64,000 nucleotides of DNA, taken from assembly GCA_964494735.1 (NCBI GenBank), contig CAZBSD010000008.1, positions 5,344 through 69,343 on the forward strand, given 5' to 3'. Shown here one piece after another: positions 44,330-53,775 of the stretch. Position 1 is the first letter of the stretch. Each line of letters opens with the position of its first letter. This DNA is from PHAA01 sp964494735 (lineage in GTDB: Bacteria > Bacillota > Syntrophomonadia > Syntrophomonadales > Syntrophomonadaceae). A program made the translations under genes and the position numbers. Below the pieces are notes generated by a model. It saw only the letters and a list, made by a program, of their open reading frames with translations. It made no database searches and had not been told where the DNA came from.

Positions 44330-44665
44330 TCACCGAGGCATTTTAAGTACATCGGTGTAAAGTTGATTCTGAACTATATTGATGATCTCGGCGATGAAAT
44401 CCCCGATGAGGGGCATATTTATAACCACCAGTCTCTGCATCAGGTAGATAACCAATGCCGCCAGCAGGGTAAAGCCGATGGCCATCCCGAATCCGCGCGC
44501 CACCCCAACCCAGAAGTTCACAAACATCAGCCGCCGGGGATTATGGATCATATCTACATATTCGGTAATGCCGGTCTTTTCCATTGCTACTGCGATGTTG
44601 TCCAGCTTGGCGGATATCTCCCCCAGTAATCCTTGTTCATTCTTGCTTTCCGGCTCGTCGTTCAT
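44330..44665 (-). CDS. DUF5665 membrane protein
   Basis: A 111-residue protein. GITEYVDMIHNPRRLMFVNF and ARGFGMAIGFTLLAALVIYL followed by MPLIGDFIAEIINIVQ match the DUF5665 pattern as I know it: one central helix with a conserved LPLIGDFIAEIV tail. Function unknown. It is followed by a small coiled-coil gene. Confidence 0.8.
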   Translation of the reverse strand: MNDEPESKNEQGLLGEISAKLDNIAVAMEKTGITEYVDMIHNPRRLMFVNFWVGVARGFGMAIGFTLLAALVIYLMQRLVVINMPLIGDFIAEIINIVQNQLYTDVLKMPR

Positions 44666-44716
44666 AGCAGCGCGCTCCTGATAATATTATCCCTTGGTTG
44701 GCAGAATATAATACGG

Positions 44717-46084
44717 TCAGTTGTTGAGCGAGTGGATTGGGGCTGGAATCCTGCCGCCCCGGTGAATAAAAGCCGCGGGTGAAAATTGGTTGACCTTCAT
44801 TACCGGAGCCCGACCCAGCAACCCGCCGAATTCCACCCAATCTCCTTCTTTCTTACCGGGTGCCGGTATGATTCGAACCGCAGTGGTCTTGCGGTTTATC
44901 ATCCCGATGGCGGCCTCATCAGCTATTATGGCGGATATGGTCTCGGCCGGGGTGTCTCCGGGAATGGCTATCATATCCAAACCCACTGAGCAGACACAGG
45001 TCATAGCTTCCAGTTTATCAATGCTCAAAGCTCCCTGGCTGACTGCGTTGATCATCCCCTGATCTTCGCTGACCGGTATGAAAGCGCCGGAAAGGCCGCC
45101 CACATAGGATGAGGCCATAGCCCCGCCTTTCTTCACAGCGTCGTTAAGCATGGCCAAAGCCGCGGTGGACCCATGCGTCCCTGCCCTTTCAAGGCCCATC
45201 GATTCCAGGATGTCGGCCACGCTGTCGCCGATGGCCGGGGTCGGCGCTAAAGAAAGATCGATGATGCCAAAGGGCACATTAAGCCGCTGGGAAGCGATCC
45301 GTGCTACCATCTCTCCAGTACGGGTTATTTTAAAGGCGGTTTTCTTGATGATATTGGCCAGTTCGCCTAGATCTGCCTCCGGGTGCTTGCGGACCGCCCC
45401 CAATACCACCCCGGGCCCGCTGATACCTATATTAAGTACTGTTTCCGGTTCACCTACCCCGTGAAAAGCCCCCGCCATGAACGGATTGTCTTCGACCGCG
45501 TTACAGAAGATCACCAGTTTGGCACAACCCAGTCCATCCCGGTCAGCGCTCAGCGCGGCCGTCTTCTTTATAATCTCCCCCATCCAGGCCACAGCGTCCA
45601 TATTGATGCCGGATTTGGTGGTGCCTAGGTTTATTGAGGAACATACCCGTTCAGAGCGGGCCAATGTCTCCGGGATGGCTTCGAAGAGTGCCCGGTCGCC
45701 CTGACTGAATCCCTTGTGGACCAGGGCCGAGAATCCGCCGATGAAATTGACCCCTACCTCCGCCGCCGCCCGGTCCAGATCGTATCCGATTTTTACCATC
45801 GCGTCGGCTGAAAACCCATTGCCGATGATAGCCACCGGAGTAACCGAAATGCGTTTATTGATAATAGGTATTCCATATTCCTTCTCAATATCATCCCCTA
45901 CTTTTACCAGCCGGGCGGCACAGCGGGTTATCTTTTCGTAGACGCGCCTCCCGGTCTCAGCGCCGTTTTCGCCCCGGCAATCCATGATACTTATGCCCAT
46001 GGTGATGGTCCTGATATCCAAGTTCTCGGTGACCAGCATATTTACGGTTTCCAGGACTTCATCCTTACTGATGCTGAAGGGCAT
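44717..46084 (-). CDS. PFL-family protein (DUF711/UPF0210)
   Basis: A 455-residue protein of the UPF0210 family, whose fold is like pyruvate formate-lyase but lacks the glycyl radical loop. MGISIMDC near the start and SVGLDMIAIPGDT, followed by ISAIIADEAAIGMIN, are characteristic. ATG at 46084 is chosen, with GGGGAGG 8 nt upstream. It is always paired with a small ACT protein, as here. Biochemical role unknown. Confidence 0.88.
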   Translation of the reverse strand: MPFSISKDEVLETVNMLVTENLDIRTITMGISIMDCRGENGAETGRRVYEKITRCAARLVKVGDDIEKEYGIPIINKRISVTPVAIIGNGFSADAMVKIGYDLDRAAAEVGVNFIGGFSALVHKGFSQGDRALFEAIPETLARSERVCSSINLGTTKSGINMDAVAWMGEIIKKTAALSADRDGLGCAKLVIFCNAVEDNPFMAGAFHGVGEPETVLNIGISGPGVVLGAVRKHPEADLGELANIIKKTAFKITRTGEMVARIASQRLNVPFGIIDLSLAPTPAIGDSVADILESMGLERAGTHGSTAALAMLNDAVKKGGAMASSYVGGLSGAFIPVSEDQGMINAVSQGALSIDKLEAMTCVCSVGLDMIAIPGDTPAETISAIIADEAAIGMINRKTTAVRIIPAPGKKEGDWVEFGGLLGRAPVMKVNQFSPAAFIHRGGRIPAPIHSLNN

Positions 46085-46136
46085 GGTCTGTACCTCCCCT
46101 ATATTTCGGAATATCAATTTAGCTTTTCATAAAATA

Positions 46137-46158
46137 GAGGGAACCCGCAGGTTCCCTC
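46137..46158 (-). terminator. Intrinsic terminator between the ACT and PFL genes
   Basis: GAGGGAACC (46137-46145) pairs with GGTTCCCTC (46150-46158), loop CGCA, followed on the minus strand by TATTTTATG. It would partly separate ileS-ACT from PFL. Confidence 0.65.
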
Positions 46159-46167
46159 ACTTATACA

Positions 46168-46458
46168 TTAGATGCGGTGCATGTAATTAAAGATGTCTTC
46201 ATGCTGAACGGTTATCTGCAGCTGCATCTCGGTTCCTTTGCGGTTCAATACTTCCCTTAACGAGACGATGTCCAGGGGACTGCCGGTCATATCCGCAACC
46301 ATCACCATGGTGAAAAATCCCTGCATAATGGTCTGGTTGATGTCCAGGATATTTATACCGCCCTCGGCCAGGATGGTGGCTATTCCGGCTATTATCCCCA
46401 CCCGGTCATGCCCCAGTACCGTGATCACGATACGGTTGCCTTCTTCACTGCGGACCAT
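46168..46458 (-). CDS. ACT-domain protein (UPF0237)
   Basis: A 96-residue protein consisting of one ACT domain: VITVLGHDRVGIIAGIATIL followed by NILDINQTIMQGFF. ATG at 46458 is chosen, with GGAGG 7 nt upstream and only 2 nt after the ileS stop. Probably senses a small molecule; paired with the PFL gene in many Firmicutes. Confidence 0.88.
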   Translation of the reverse strand: MVRSEEGNRIVITVLGHDRVGIIAGIATILAEGGINILDINQTIMQGFFTMVMVADMTGSPLDIVSLREVLNRKGTEMQLQITVQHEDIFNYMHRI

Positions 46459-46460
46459 AT

Positions 46461-49244
46461 CTACCCCTCCAGTGTTTCCACCACCGCCGCACATCTGGTG
46501 CAGAGGGTGGGATGATTTTCATCCTTCCCGACTGACAGGTCGATTATCCAGCATCGCTCACATTTCTGTCCCTCGGCGGGATGGACCTTGACCGCTACCC
46601 CGGGGACGCTTTCCAGGGCCAGAGCATCATCCGGGATAGCCTCAGTTCCCAACACCAGGACTTGGGAGACTATAAGCATATCCTTGATTTTCTCCCGGTC
46701 GGTCAACAACGGCTGCCACTCCGGTTCGGCATAGATGGTTATCCGGGCACCCAGCGAATGGCCGATGACTTTTTGCACCCGGGCTTCTTCAAGGGCTTTG
46801 GTAACCACTTCCCGCAAGGTCAGGAGCTTGTCTATCCTGGTTTCCAGGTCGGTGTCGATACACTTGTCGTCACCCTGCGGCCACTCCAGCATCTGCACGG
46901 TGAGGGGCATGTTTTCCTTGCGCAGATAACCCCAGATCTCTTCACTGGTGAAAGCCAGGATTGGTGAAAGTAGGGCTACCAGGTTATTTATCAGCTGGTG
47001 CAGCACCGTCTGGGCCGAACGCCGGGCGTGATCGTCGGCGCGGTTGCAGTATAGTTTATCTTTTAGTATGTCGAAGTAGATGTTGCTAAGATCGATGGTA
47101 CAAAAATTATGAACAGCGTGGAATACCACATGGAACTCATATTGATCAAAAGCTTCCGATACCCGGCGGACCAGTTTGTCCAGCTTCAGTAATGCCCACC
47201 GGTCGAGCTCCGTAAGCTGTTCAAAGGGCACCGCGTCCCGGCCTGGGTCGAAATCATAAAGGTTTCCCAGGATAAACCGGCAGGTGTTCCTTATTTTGCG
47301 ATAGGCCTCGCTGGACTGCTTGATTATGTTTTTGGACACGCTGATGTCGTTGCGGTAATCGGCTGAGGCCACCCACAGTCTGAGTATATCGGCGCCCAGT
47401 TCCTCTATCATCTCCAGGGGATCGACGGCATTACTGCCAGATTTGGACATCTTGTAGCCCTTTTCATCGACTATAAACCCATGGGTCAGAACTTGCCGGT
47501 AGGGAGCTGCCCCCCTGACCGCTACCGAGGTCGACAGGGAGGAATTAAACCAACCGCGATGCTGGTCGCTGCCCTCCAGATACATATCCGCCGGCCATCT
47601 TAGCTCTGGATAGGTCTCCAACACCGCCATGTGGCTGGAGCCTGAGTCGAACCAGACGTCCATTATATCGGACTCCTTGGTGAATTCCCGGCTGCCGCAT
47701 TGGGGGCAGGTAAAATTAGCCGGCAGCAGTTCGAGGGCTGGTTTCTCAAACCAGAGGTCAGAGCCGAACTGGCTGAACAACTCGCTGACATGGCTGATAG
47801 TGGCTGGGCTGATTATGGTTTCCCCGCACTCGCCGCAATAGAAGATGGGGATAGGAACTCCCCAGGTGCGCTGCCGCGATATGCACCAATCACCGCGGTC
47901 CCGCACCATATTGTAGATTCGCTCCAGCCCCCAGGCCGGGATCCAACGCACATCATCAATGGCCTGTAAGGCCTGCTGGCGGAATCCGTCAATGGAGGCG
48001 AACCATTGGTTGGTGGCCCGGTAGATGATGGGATTCTTGCAGCGCCAGCAATGGGGGTATTGGTGTTTATAGTCGCTTGATTTAAGCAGGACCCCCAGTT
48101 GCTCCATGACCTCGATGATCTTATGGTTGGCTTTGTGAACATACAAACCTGCAAATTGATTGGCTTCGGTTGTAAACAGACCGCGGTCATCGACCGGACT
48201 GATAACCGGGAGATCATATATTTTGCCCACAAAAAAGTCGTCTTCGCCATGGCCAGGGGCGGTGTGGACACAGCCAGTACCCGCCTCCAGGGTGACATGC
48301 TCGCCCATGATAACCAGGGAATCTCTCTCAATGAAGGGATGACGGCAGACCGCTTTATCTAATTCCTGTCCGGTAAACTCAGCCCGCACCTGGCAATCCT
48401 GCCAACCCAGCTCAGAAGCTACTGTCTCCAGCAGTCCTTTGGCCACCACATATTTGTCGCCGCCGGCCTCCACCACCACATATGTGAATTCAGGGTGCAG
48501 ACAGACCGCCAGATTGGCTGGCAAAGTCCAGGGAGTAGTGGTCCAAATGATCACCGCGGCATCATCGGGTACTACCCCTTTGCCATCGACCACCGGGAAT
48601 TTTACGTAAATGGAGGGCGACACCTTGTCGTGGTATTCTATCTCCGCTTCCGCCAGGGCAGTCTCGCAATCGGCACACCAATAGACCGGTTTCAGGCCTT
48701 TATAGATGTAGCCTTTGTTGGCCATGTCCCCAAATACCTTGATCTGAATCGCTTCGAACTCAGGTTTCAGGGTGAGATAGGGATTTTCCCAATCCCCCCG
48801 TATTCCCAGGCGTTTAAACTCATTCCTCTGAATATCGATGTATTTAAGCGCATAATCGCGGCAGAAATGACGGAACTCCAGCACGTCAGTCTTGTGACGG
48901 TCGATTCCCAGGTTCTTGATAGCCTGCTGCTCAATGGGCAAGCCGTGGGTATCCCATCCTGGAACGTAGGGAGCATCAAATCCGGCCATGGAACGATGTT
49001 TAACTATCATGTCCTTGAGAACCTTATTCAGGGTGTGACCCAAGTGGATATCACCGTTGGCATAAGGCGGACCGTCATGAAGGATAAACTTGTCCCGTCC
49101 CTGATTCTTTTCATTCACCAGGCGGTATACATCTATATCCTCCCAAAACCTCAAAATATCCGGTTCCCGCTTGGGGAGGTTGGCTCGCATGGGAAAATCG
49201 GTCTGCGGCAGGTTCAGGGTTCCGTCGTATTTGCCTTTTGCCAT
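46461..49244 (-). CDS. ileS: Isoleucyl-tRNA synthetase
   Basis: A class-I synthetase of about 927 residues. HIGH is GDIHLGHTLNK, KMSKS is KMSKSGSNAVD and the C-terminal zinc site is CERCWI ... CTRC. The editing domain (WTTTPWTLPANLAV) is complete. ATG at 49244 is chosen, with AAGGTGG 8 nt upstream. No T-box is seen in the leader, only a short hairpin. Confidence 0.96.
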   Translation of the reverse strand: MAKGKYDGTLNLPQTDFPMRANLPKREPDILRFWEDIDVYRLVNEKNQGRDKFILHDGPPYANGDIHLGHTLNKVLKDMIVKHRSMAGFDAPYVPGWDTHGLPIEQQAIKNLGIDRHKTDVLEFRHFCRDYALKYIDIQRNEFKRLGIRGDWENPYLTLKPEFEAIQIKVFGDMANKGYIYKGLKPVYWCADCETALAEAEIEYHDKVSPSIYVKFPVVDGKGVVPDDAAVIIWTTTPWTLPANLAVCLHPEFTYVVVEAGGDKYVVAKGLLETVASELGWQDCQVRAEFTGQELDKAVCRHPFIERDSLVIMGEHVTLEAGTGCVHTAPGHGEDDFFVGKIYDLPVISPVDDRGLFTTEANQFAGLYVHKANHKIIEVMEQLGVLLKSSDYKHQYPHCWRCKNPIIYRATNQWFASIDGFRQQALQAIDDVRWIPAWGLERIYNMVRDRGDWCISRQRTWGVPIPIFYCGECGETIISPATISHVSELFSQFGSDLWFEKPALELLPANFTCPQCGSREFTKESDIMDVWFDSGSSHMAVLETYPELRWPADMYLEGSDQHRGWFNSSLSTSVAVRGAAPYRQVLTHGFIVDEKGYKMSKSGSNAVDPLEMIEELGADILRLWVASADYRNDISVSKNIIKQSSEAYRKIRNTCRFILGNLYDFDPGRDAVPFEQLTELDRWALLKLDKLVRRVSEAFDQYEFHVVFHAVHNFCTIDLSNIYFDILKDKLYCNRADDHARRSAQTVLHQLINNLVALLSPILAFTSEEIWGYLRKENMPLTVQMLEWPQGDDKCIDTDLETRIDKLLTLREVVTKALEEARVQKVIGHSLGARITIYAEPEWQPLLTDREKIKDMLIVSQVLVLGTEAIPDDALALESVPGVAVKVHPAEGQKCERCWIIDLSVGKDENHPTLCTRCAAVVETLEG

Positions 49245-49288
49245 TATAGTAACCACCTTATCAGTTCAATTTCTTTTCCTAACAAAAT

Positions 49289-49312
49289 ACCTCCCGTCCG
49301 GGGACGAAAGGT
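49289..49312 (-). terminator. Leader hairpin upstream of ileS
   Basis: On the minus strand ACCTTTCGTCC pairs with GGACGGGAGGT (two G-U pairs) and is followed by ATTTTGTT. It lies between a possible promoter (TTGTTT, 18-nt spacer, TAAAAT near 49345) and ileS, so it may be an attenuator. T-box consensus is absent. Confidence 0.45.
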
Positions 49313-49414
49313 GTTTTAGCCCAAAAACGTAATATATTTTAGCATATATATCCCAACCAAAACAACTGCGCCCACCTGACCCGGTCCCGCGCTGCGCCCG
49401 GAGGTCAGCGTTGA

Positions 49415-50047
49415 TCACAGGTTGCGTTCACAGAGGTCGTAAAGCACACATTCTGAGCAGCGGGGTTTCCTGGCCTGGCAGGTCCTGCGGCCGTGAAAAA
49501 TAAGCAGGTGATGGGCCTGGCTCCATCTTCTTTTGGGGATGACAGCCTTGAGATCCAGTTCGGTCCGTTCGGCAGATTTCTGCCTCACCAGTCCCAGCCG
49601 GTTGCTGACCCGGTGAACGTGGGTATCGACACCCAGACCGGGTTGGCCGAAGCCCACCGACATCATTACATTGGCTGTTTTACGGCCAATTCCGGGCAGC
49701 TTTAAGAGAGTTTCGAAATCACCCGGTACCTGTCCCCCGTAACTGGACAACAGGATGCGGGCGATACCCTGAATGCTGCGCGCTTTGGCTCTATACAACC
49801 CAACTCCGTGGATGACCTCTTCTATCTCCTCCAGGCTCAAGGCAGCAAAATGCTCCGGAGTTCTAAACCTGGTAAACAGGTCTCGAGTGACCCGGTTGAC
49901 CTGGGCATCGGTACTCTGGGCGGACAATATGACCGCCACCAGCAGCTGGAACGTATCACCGAACTCCAACATGGTGCCCGCTTCCGGGTATTCCAGTTGC
50001 AACCGATCGAGCACCCAGGCGGCTCGTTTCTTCTTGCTGATCGCCAA
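49415..50047 (-). CDS. nth: Endonuclease III (DNA glycosylase/AP lyase)
   Basis: A 210-residue base-excision repair enzyme. The helix-hairpin-helix with catalytic lysine is LPGIGRKTANVM, the catalytic aspartate lies in GVDTHVHRV, and the 4Fe-4S cluster is C-x6-C-x2-C-x5-C in CQARKPRCSECVLYDLC. All key residues intact. Confidence 0.96.
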   Translation of the reverse strand: MAISKKKRAAWVLDRLQLEYPEAGTMLEFGDTFQLLVAVILSAQSTDAQVNRVTRDLFTRFRTPEHFAALSLEEIEEVIHGVGLYRAKARSIQGIARILLSSYGGQVPGDFETLLKLPGIGRKTANVMMSVGFGQPGLGVDTHVHRVSNRLGLVRQKSAERTELDLKAVIPKRRWSQAHHLLIFHGRRTCQARKPRCSECVLYDLCERNL

Positions 50048-50093
50048 GATTGTTCCACCTATATCATAGATTGGTAATCGAGCGTCTTCCGGC

Positions 50094-50816
50094 TTAGAGG
50101 ACCTTGCTCAGGAAAGACTGGGTGCGGGCGTTGTGAGGGTTGTCAAAGATATGTGCCGGCAAGCCCTCTTCAACGATAACCCCTTCATCCATGAAAAGGA
50201 CCCGGTGGCCAACTTCACGGGCGAAACCCATCTCATGGGTAACCACCATCATGGTCATGCCTTCATGGGCCAGGTCTTTCATGACCTCCAGCACTTCACC
50301 CACCATCTCCGGGTCCAGTGCCGAGGTGGGCTCATCGAAGAGCATGACCTTGGGTTGCATGGCCAGTGCTCTGGCGATAGCGACCCGCTGCTTCTGTCCG
50401 CCCGACAACTGTCCGGGGAAAACAGTAGCCTTATCCGTCAAACCCACCTTGCGCAACAGATCATAGGCTATCTCATCCGCCTGTTTGGCCGATATTCCCT
50501 TGATCCTAACCGGGGCTAAAGTTATGTTTTCCAGGGTTGTCTTATGGGGAAAAAGGTTAAACAGCTGGAAAACCATTCCCACCTGCTGCCTGACCTTGTT
50601 AATGTCGGTATGAGGAGAAGTTATCTCCTGCCCGTCGATGAATATTCGGCCTGATTGAACCCCTTCCAGCTGGTTGATGCATCGCAGCAGGGTGCTCTTG
50701 CCGGAACCGCTGGGACCGATGACGCATACCACTTCGCGGGGAGCAATGCGGCAGCTTATCCCTTTCAATACTTCCAATTTGCCAAAACTCTTATGAATAT
50801 CCTCAACCTGTATCAC
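50094..50816 (-). CDS. Polar amino-acid ABC transporter, ATP-binding protein
   Basis: A 241-residue ATPase of the GlnQ type. Walker A GPSGSGKST, signature LSGGQKQRVAIARAL and Walker B VMLFDEPTSALD are present. GTG at 50816 is chosen, with AGGAGG 11 nt upstream; GTGA overlaps the permease stop. Confidence 0.95.
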   Translation of the reverse strand: MIQVEDIHKSFGKLEVLKGISCRIAPREVVCVIGPSGSGKSTLLRCINQLEGVQSGRIFIDGQEITSPHTDINKVRQQVGMVFQLFNLFPHKTTLENITLAPVRIKGISAKQADEIAYDLLRKVGLTDKATVFPGQLSGGQKQRVAIARALAMQPKVMLFDEPTSALDPEMVGEVLEVMKDLAHEGMTMMVVTHEMGFAREVGHRVLFMDEGVIVEEGLPAHIFDNPHNARTQSFLSKVL

Positions 50817-51514
50817 TCGGTCGCCAACCTCCTTTCGATATAGTCGCCCAGTAATGCGAAGGCCTTGGTCATGATGAAATACATCACCGCTACGGTACCC
50901 CATATCCAGGCTGCTTCATATGTAGTCGAATAAAGCAGTTTGCCCCTGAGGGTCAGTTCTTCCGCCGATATGGTAGCTACCAGGGAGGTGTCCTTCAAAA
51001 CCGCAATAAATTCATTGAGCAGCGGTGGAATAACTATCTTAAAGGCCTGCGGCAGGATAACGTGTCTCATCGCCTGACCGGTATTCATGCCCAGAGAACG
51101 AGCCGCTTCCATTTGTCCCCGATCGACGGCTTGGATTCCCGCCCGGACGATCTCTGCGGTATAAGCCCCGCAATTGAGGGAACAAGCGATAACCGCCGCC
51201 AAAAACGGTCCGGCATCCATGAATAGCGGCAGGACACCGAAGTATAAGAGCAATATCTGAACAAACAGCGGTGTGCCCCGGAAAAAGTCTATGTATGCGG
51301 TAGCGATAAAATATAAGAGCCGGTTTTTGGATAATTTGCTGAGTCCGGTGACGAGTCCCAATATCAGTCCAAGCAGAACCGAGAGGGTAGTTATTTCCAG
51401 CGTCAGCAGGGCGCCTTCCAGGAAATATACGATGTGGCTTGATACCACCTGTAATCCGTTAATGGATAACAGATAGTCCACTACCGTGTTCCCTAATACG
51501 ATTGACATGGGCAT
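50813..51514 (-). CDS. Polar amino-acid ABC transporter, permease
   Basis: A 233-residue permease with five helices. The EAA-type loop AARSLGMNTGQAMRHVILPQA and the HisM-like RGTPLFVQILLLYFG are typical. ATG at 51514 is chosen, 7 nt after GGGGG. Between it and the binding-protein gene lies a strong hairpin. Confidence 0.94.
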   Translation of the reverse strand: MPMSIVLGNTVVDYLLSINGLQVVSSHIVYFLEGALLTLEITTLSVLLGLILGLVTGLSKLSKNRLLYFIATAYIDFFRGTPLFVQILLLYFGVLPLFMDAGPFLAAVIACSLNCGAYTAEIVRAGIQAVDRGQMEAARSLGMNTGQAMRHVILPQAFKIVIPPLLNEFIAVLKDTSLVATISAEELTLRGKLLYSTTYEAAWIWGTVAVMYFIMTKAFALLGDYIERRLATE

Positions 51515-51544
51515 ACTGTTTCCCCCTATTCTGGCAAACAAGCT

Positions 51545-51572
51545 AAAAGCGCGAGTGTTTCCTCGCGCTTTT
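51545..51572 (-). terminator. Hairpin between the binding-protein and permease genes
   Basis: A perfect 11-bp stem AAAAGCGCGAG/CTCGCGCTTTT with a 6-base loop. It probably ends most transcripts after the binding protein, giving the excess of binding protein over membrane parts usual in importers. Confidence 0.75.
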
Positions 51573-51593
51573 CGCTTGTAAAGTCATCAGGGA

Positions 51594-52406
51594 TTATTTT
51601 TTCTCCCCAAACCACTTCTTGTATATCTCGTCGTATTTGCCATTGGCCTTCACTTTGGCCAAGCCGGAATTTATCTTGCTCAGAGTCGCAGTGTTGCCCT
51701 TCTTGACGCCAATTCCGTAGTTATCGGTGGCCTGGAATACCTGACCTACCATTTTAACCTTGTCCTTACCGGTGGTGTCAATATAATATGATGTGATCGG
51801 CATGTCATTGATGACCGCATCGGCTCCGCCTTTTTCCAATTCCATGAAGGCCTCGCCTACAGAGTCGAACACCTTAACACTGGTCTTGGGGTCTTTGGCT
51901 TTGATTTGGTTGGAAGCAGCCAGTCCGGTAGTTCCAACTTCTGCTGCCAATCTCTTGCCTTTCAGATCGTCCAGGGTAGTGGTGGTAGTGTTATCTTTGC
52001 CTACAGCGATTATAAGACCGGCGGTGAAATAAGGATCGCTAAAATCGACCACCTTGGCCCGTTCTTCGGTGATGGTGATCGAGGATATGATACAATCAAC
52101 GTTTCCGGCATTTACTCCTGGTATCAAGGAATCAAATCCCATGGTCAGGATCTTGACGTCGAACCCTTCCACTTCACCGATAGCCCGGATAAGATCCATG
52201 TCGAAACCTACATATTGACCATCTTTGGTGAATTCCATGGGGGGATAAGTAGTCTCCGAACCTACGGTCAGGACCGGTTTCGGGGTGGCCGCGGGCTGCT
52301 GGGTGCCGCCGTTTTTCTCAGGCGCCTTCTGAGCGCATCCCACTACAGCAACCGCCAGACCCATGATAAACATACTGACCAACAACAACTTGAGGACCTT
52401 CTTCAA
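51594..52406 (-). CDS. Polar amino-acid ABC transporter, substrate-binding lipoprotein
   Basis: A 270-residue solute-binding protein with a lipobox AVVGC and the SBP_bac_3 fold: TVGSETTYPPMEF, GFDMDLIRAIGE and VDFSDPYFTAGLI. TTG at 52406 is favoured, 10 nt after AAGGAG; a GTG at 52415 overlaps that site. The amino acid bound cannot be read from sequence. Confidence 0.92.
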   Translation of the reverse strand: MKKVLKLLLVSMFIMGLAVAVVGCAQKAPEKNGGTQQPAATPKPVLTVGSETTYPPMEFTKDGQYVGFDMDLIRAIGEVEGFDVKILTMGFDSLIPGVNAGNVDCIISSITITEERAKVVDFSDPYFTAGLIIAVGKDNTTTTTLDDLKGKRLAAEVGTTGLAASNQIKAKDPKTSVKVFDSVGEAFMELEKGGADAVINDMPITSYYIDTTGKDKVKMVGQVFQATDNYGIGVKKGNTATLSKINSGLAKVKANGKYDEIYKKWFGEKK

Positions 52407-52425
52407 TACTCCCACACTCCTTATT

Positions 52426-52470
52426 ATGTATATTTTTATACATTATAACGGTAGCCTCGCGAATGAACAA
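52426..52470 (-). promoter_or_regulatory. Promoter and palindrome upstream of the amino-acid importer
   Basis: On the minus strand TTGTTC (52470-52465), 17 nt and TATAAT (52447-52442) form a strong promoter. Just downstream, TGTATA-TTTT-TATACA (52427-52442) is a perfect palindrome that overlaps the -10 end, a likely repressor site. Confidence 0.65.
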
Positions 52471-52616
52471 GAAATATCAGGCCGTCGGTACGTCTCGTAT
52501 TTAATCCATGCGACCTGGCCTATATCCAATGGGGCGACCTTGAATAAACAGTTCTTTACTGATATGCTATTGTACTGGGATTGCTTTCCTGGCGGATGAA
52601 GTGAGGCTTGTTACAT

Positions 52617-53489
52617 TTGAATAGAAAATTCAGTATGCGCACCCGGGCTGATCTTACCATGTTGGTGGTATCTTTCATCTGGGGAGCCACCTTTGTAATC
52701 GTCAAAAATGCCCTGGCTGACATCGGTCCTTTCCTGTTCGTCGGGATCAGGTTCACCCTGGCTTTTCTGGTATTGGCCGCCCTTTCGCATCGGGATATGT
52801 TTAAGATGAATCTCTCCACCGTAAAGGCCGGCGCCCTATTGGGCTTTTTCCTATTCATCGGATACATCTTCCAAACCCTGGGGTTAGGACACACCACCTC
52901 TTCCAACGCCGGCTTTATCACCGGGGTTTCGGTAGTGCTGGTGCCGATAATATACGCTCTATTGAACCGAAAGAAACCCGATGGACGCACCGTATCCATC
53001 GTAGTGCTGGCCACTATTGGAATGTTCCTGCTGTCTGTCCCGTGGGGGACTTTCAATCTCGCTTATGGAGACTTCCTGGTCTTGATCGGGGCCTTTGGCT
53101 TCGCCATGCATATCATCTATGTGGACCGCCATTCCCACCAGCACAATGCCATGGCTATAACCGGAGTCCAGGTGCTTTTCGTGGGTTTAGTGTGCCTGGC
53201 GATTGGCCTGTTCTTCGAGCCCTTGCCGGGTCGTCTGACCTATAACGCGGCGTTCGCGCTGGTGGTTACAGCGGTGTTTGCTACCGCACTGGCATTTCTG
53301 GCCCAGAACTATCTGCAGCAATTCAGTTCACCTACCGATTTTGCCGTAGTCTTAGCCTCGGAACCAGTGTTCGCCGCTCTGGCCGGATATGTGTGGGCGG
53401 GGGAAAGACTATCCAATCAAGCTCAGGCAGGGGCTGGTCTCATCTTGGCCGCCATGCTGTTGGCCATCCTGCTCAAGAAGAAATATTGA
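52617..53489 (+). CDS. EamA/DMT-family transporter
   Basis: A protein of about 290 residues with ten hydrophobic helices and two EamA repeats (SFIWGATFVIVKNAL early; AFALVVTAVFATALAFLAQ late). The start is uncertain: TTG 52617 is 10 nt after GTGAGG; TTG 52608 and ATG 52635 are alternatives. Substrate unknown. Its 3' end overlaps the YggU gene by 17 nt, convergent. Confidence 0.85.
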   Translation: MNRKFSMRTRADLTMLVVSFIWGATFVIVKNALADIGPFLFVGIRFTLAFLVLAALSHRDMFKMNLSTVKAGALLGFFLFIGYIFQTLGLGHTTSSNAGFITGVSVVLVPIIYALLNRKKPDGRTVSIVVLATIGMFLLSVPWGTFNLAYGDFLVLIGAFGFAMHIIYVDRHSHQHNAMAITGVQVLFVGLVCLAIGLFFEPLPGRLTYNAAFALVVTAVFATALAFLAQNYLQQFSSPTDFAVVLASEPVFAALAGYVWAGERLSNQAQAGAGLILAAMLLAILLKKKY

Positions 53490-53775
53490 GATCCAGACGC
53501 GCCAGCAGTTGGGTTGGACTGAGTCCAGCTATTTCGACTATTTTGTGGCGGGAAGTATCACCTTTTATCAGGTTGATATTCTTGCGGGGCACATGCAAAC
53601 AGGTGGAGAGAAATTCTGCCAGAGCCGCATTGGCCTCGCCATCCACCGGAGGCGCAGTCAGTTTTATCTTCAAAGCCCCGTTCTGCTCCCCTACTATCTG
53701 GTTGCGGGAAGAACGCGGCTGCACTTTCACCTCCAGCCGTACCCCAACGTCGCTCTCCAGCAGGTTAAGCATCAC
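53473..53775 (-). CDS. DUF167 (YggU) protein
   Basis: A 100-residue protein with VKVQPRSSRNQIVG, LKIKLTAPPVDGEANAAL and the later INLIKGDTSRHKIV, the family hallmarks. GTG or ATG start overlapping the DivIVA-type stop. Function unknown. Confidence 0.92.
   Translation of the reverse strand: MMLNLLESDVGVRLEVKVQPRSSRNQIVGEQNGALKIKLTAPPVDGEANAALAEFLSTCLHVPRKNINLIKGDTSRHKIVEIAGLSPTQLLARLDLNISS

Noticed and set aside
49245..49414. T-box riboswitch upstream of ileS
   Set aside because: The conserved AGGGTGGNACCGCG antiterminator sequence is absent; only a short hairpin is present.
52426..52443. ArgR box upstream of the amino-acid importer
   Set aside because: Arm spacing is 6 instead of 4 and the arms read TGTAT, not TGAAT, so ArgR cannot be claimed.
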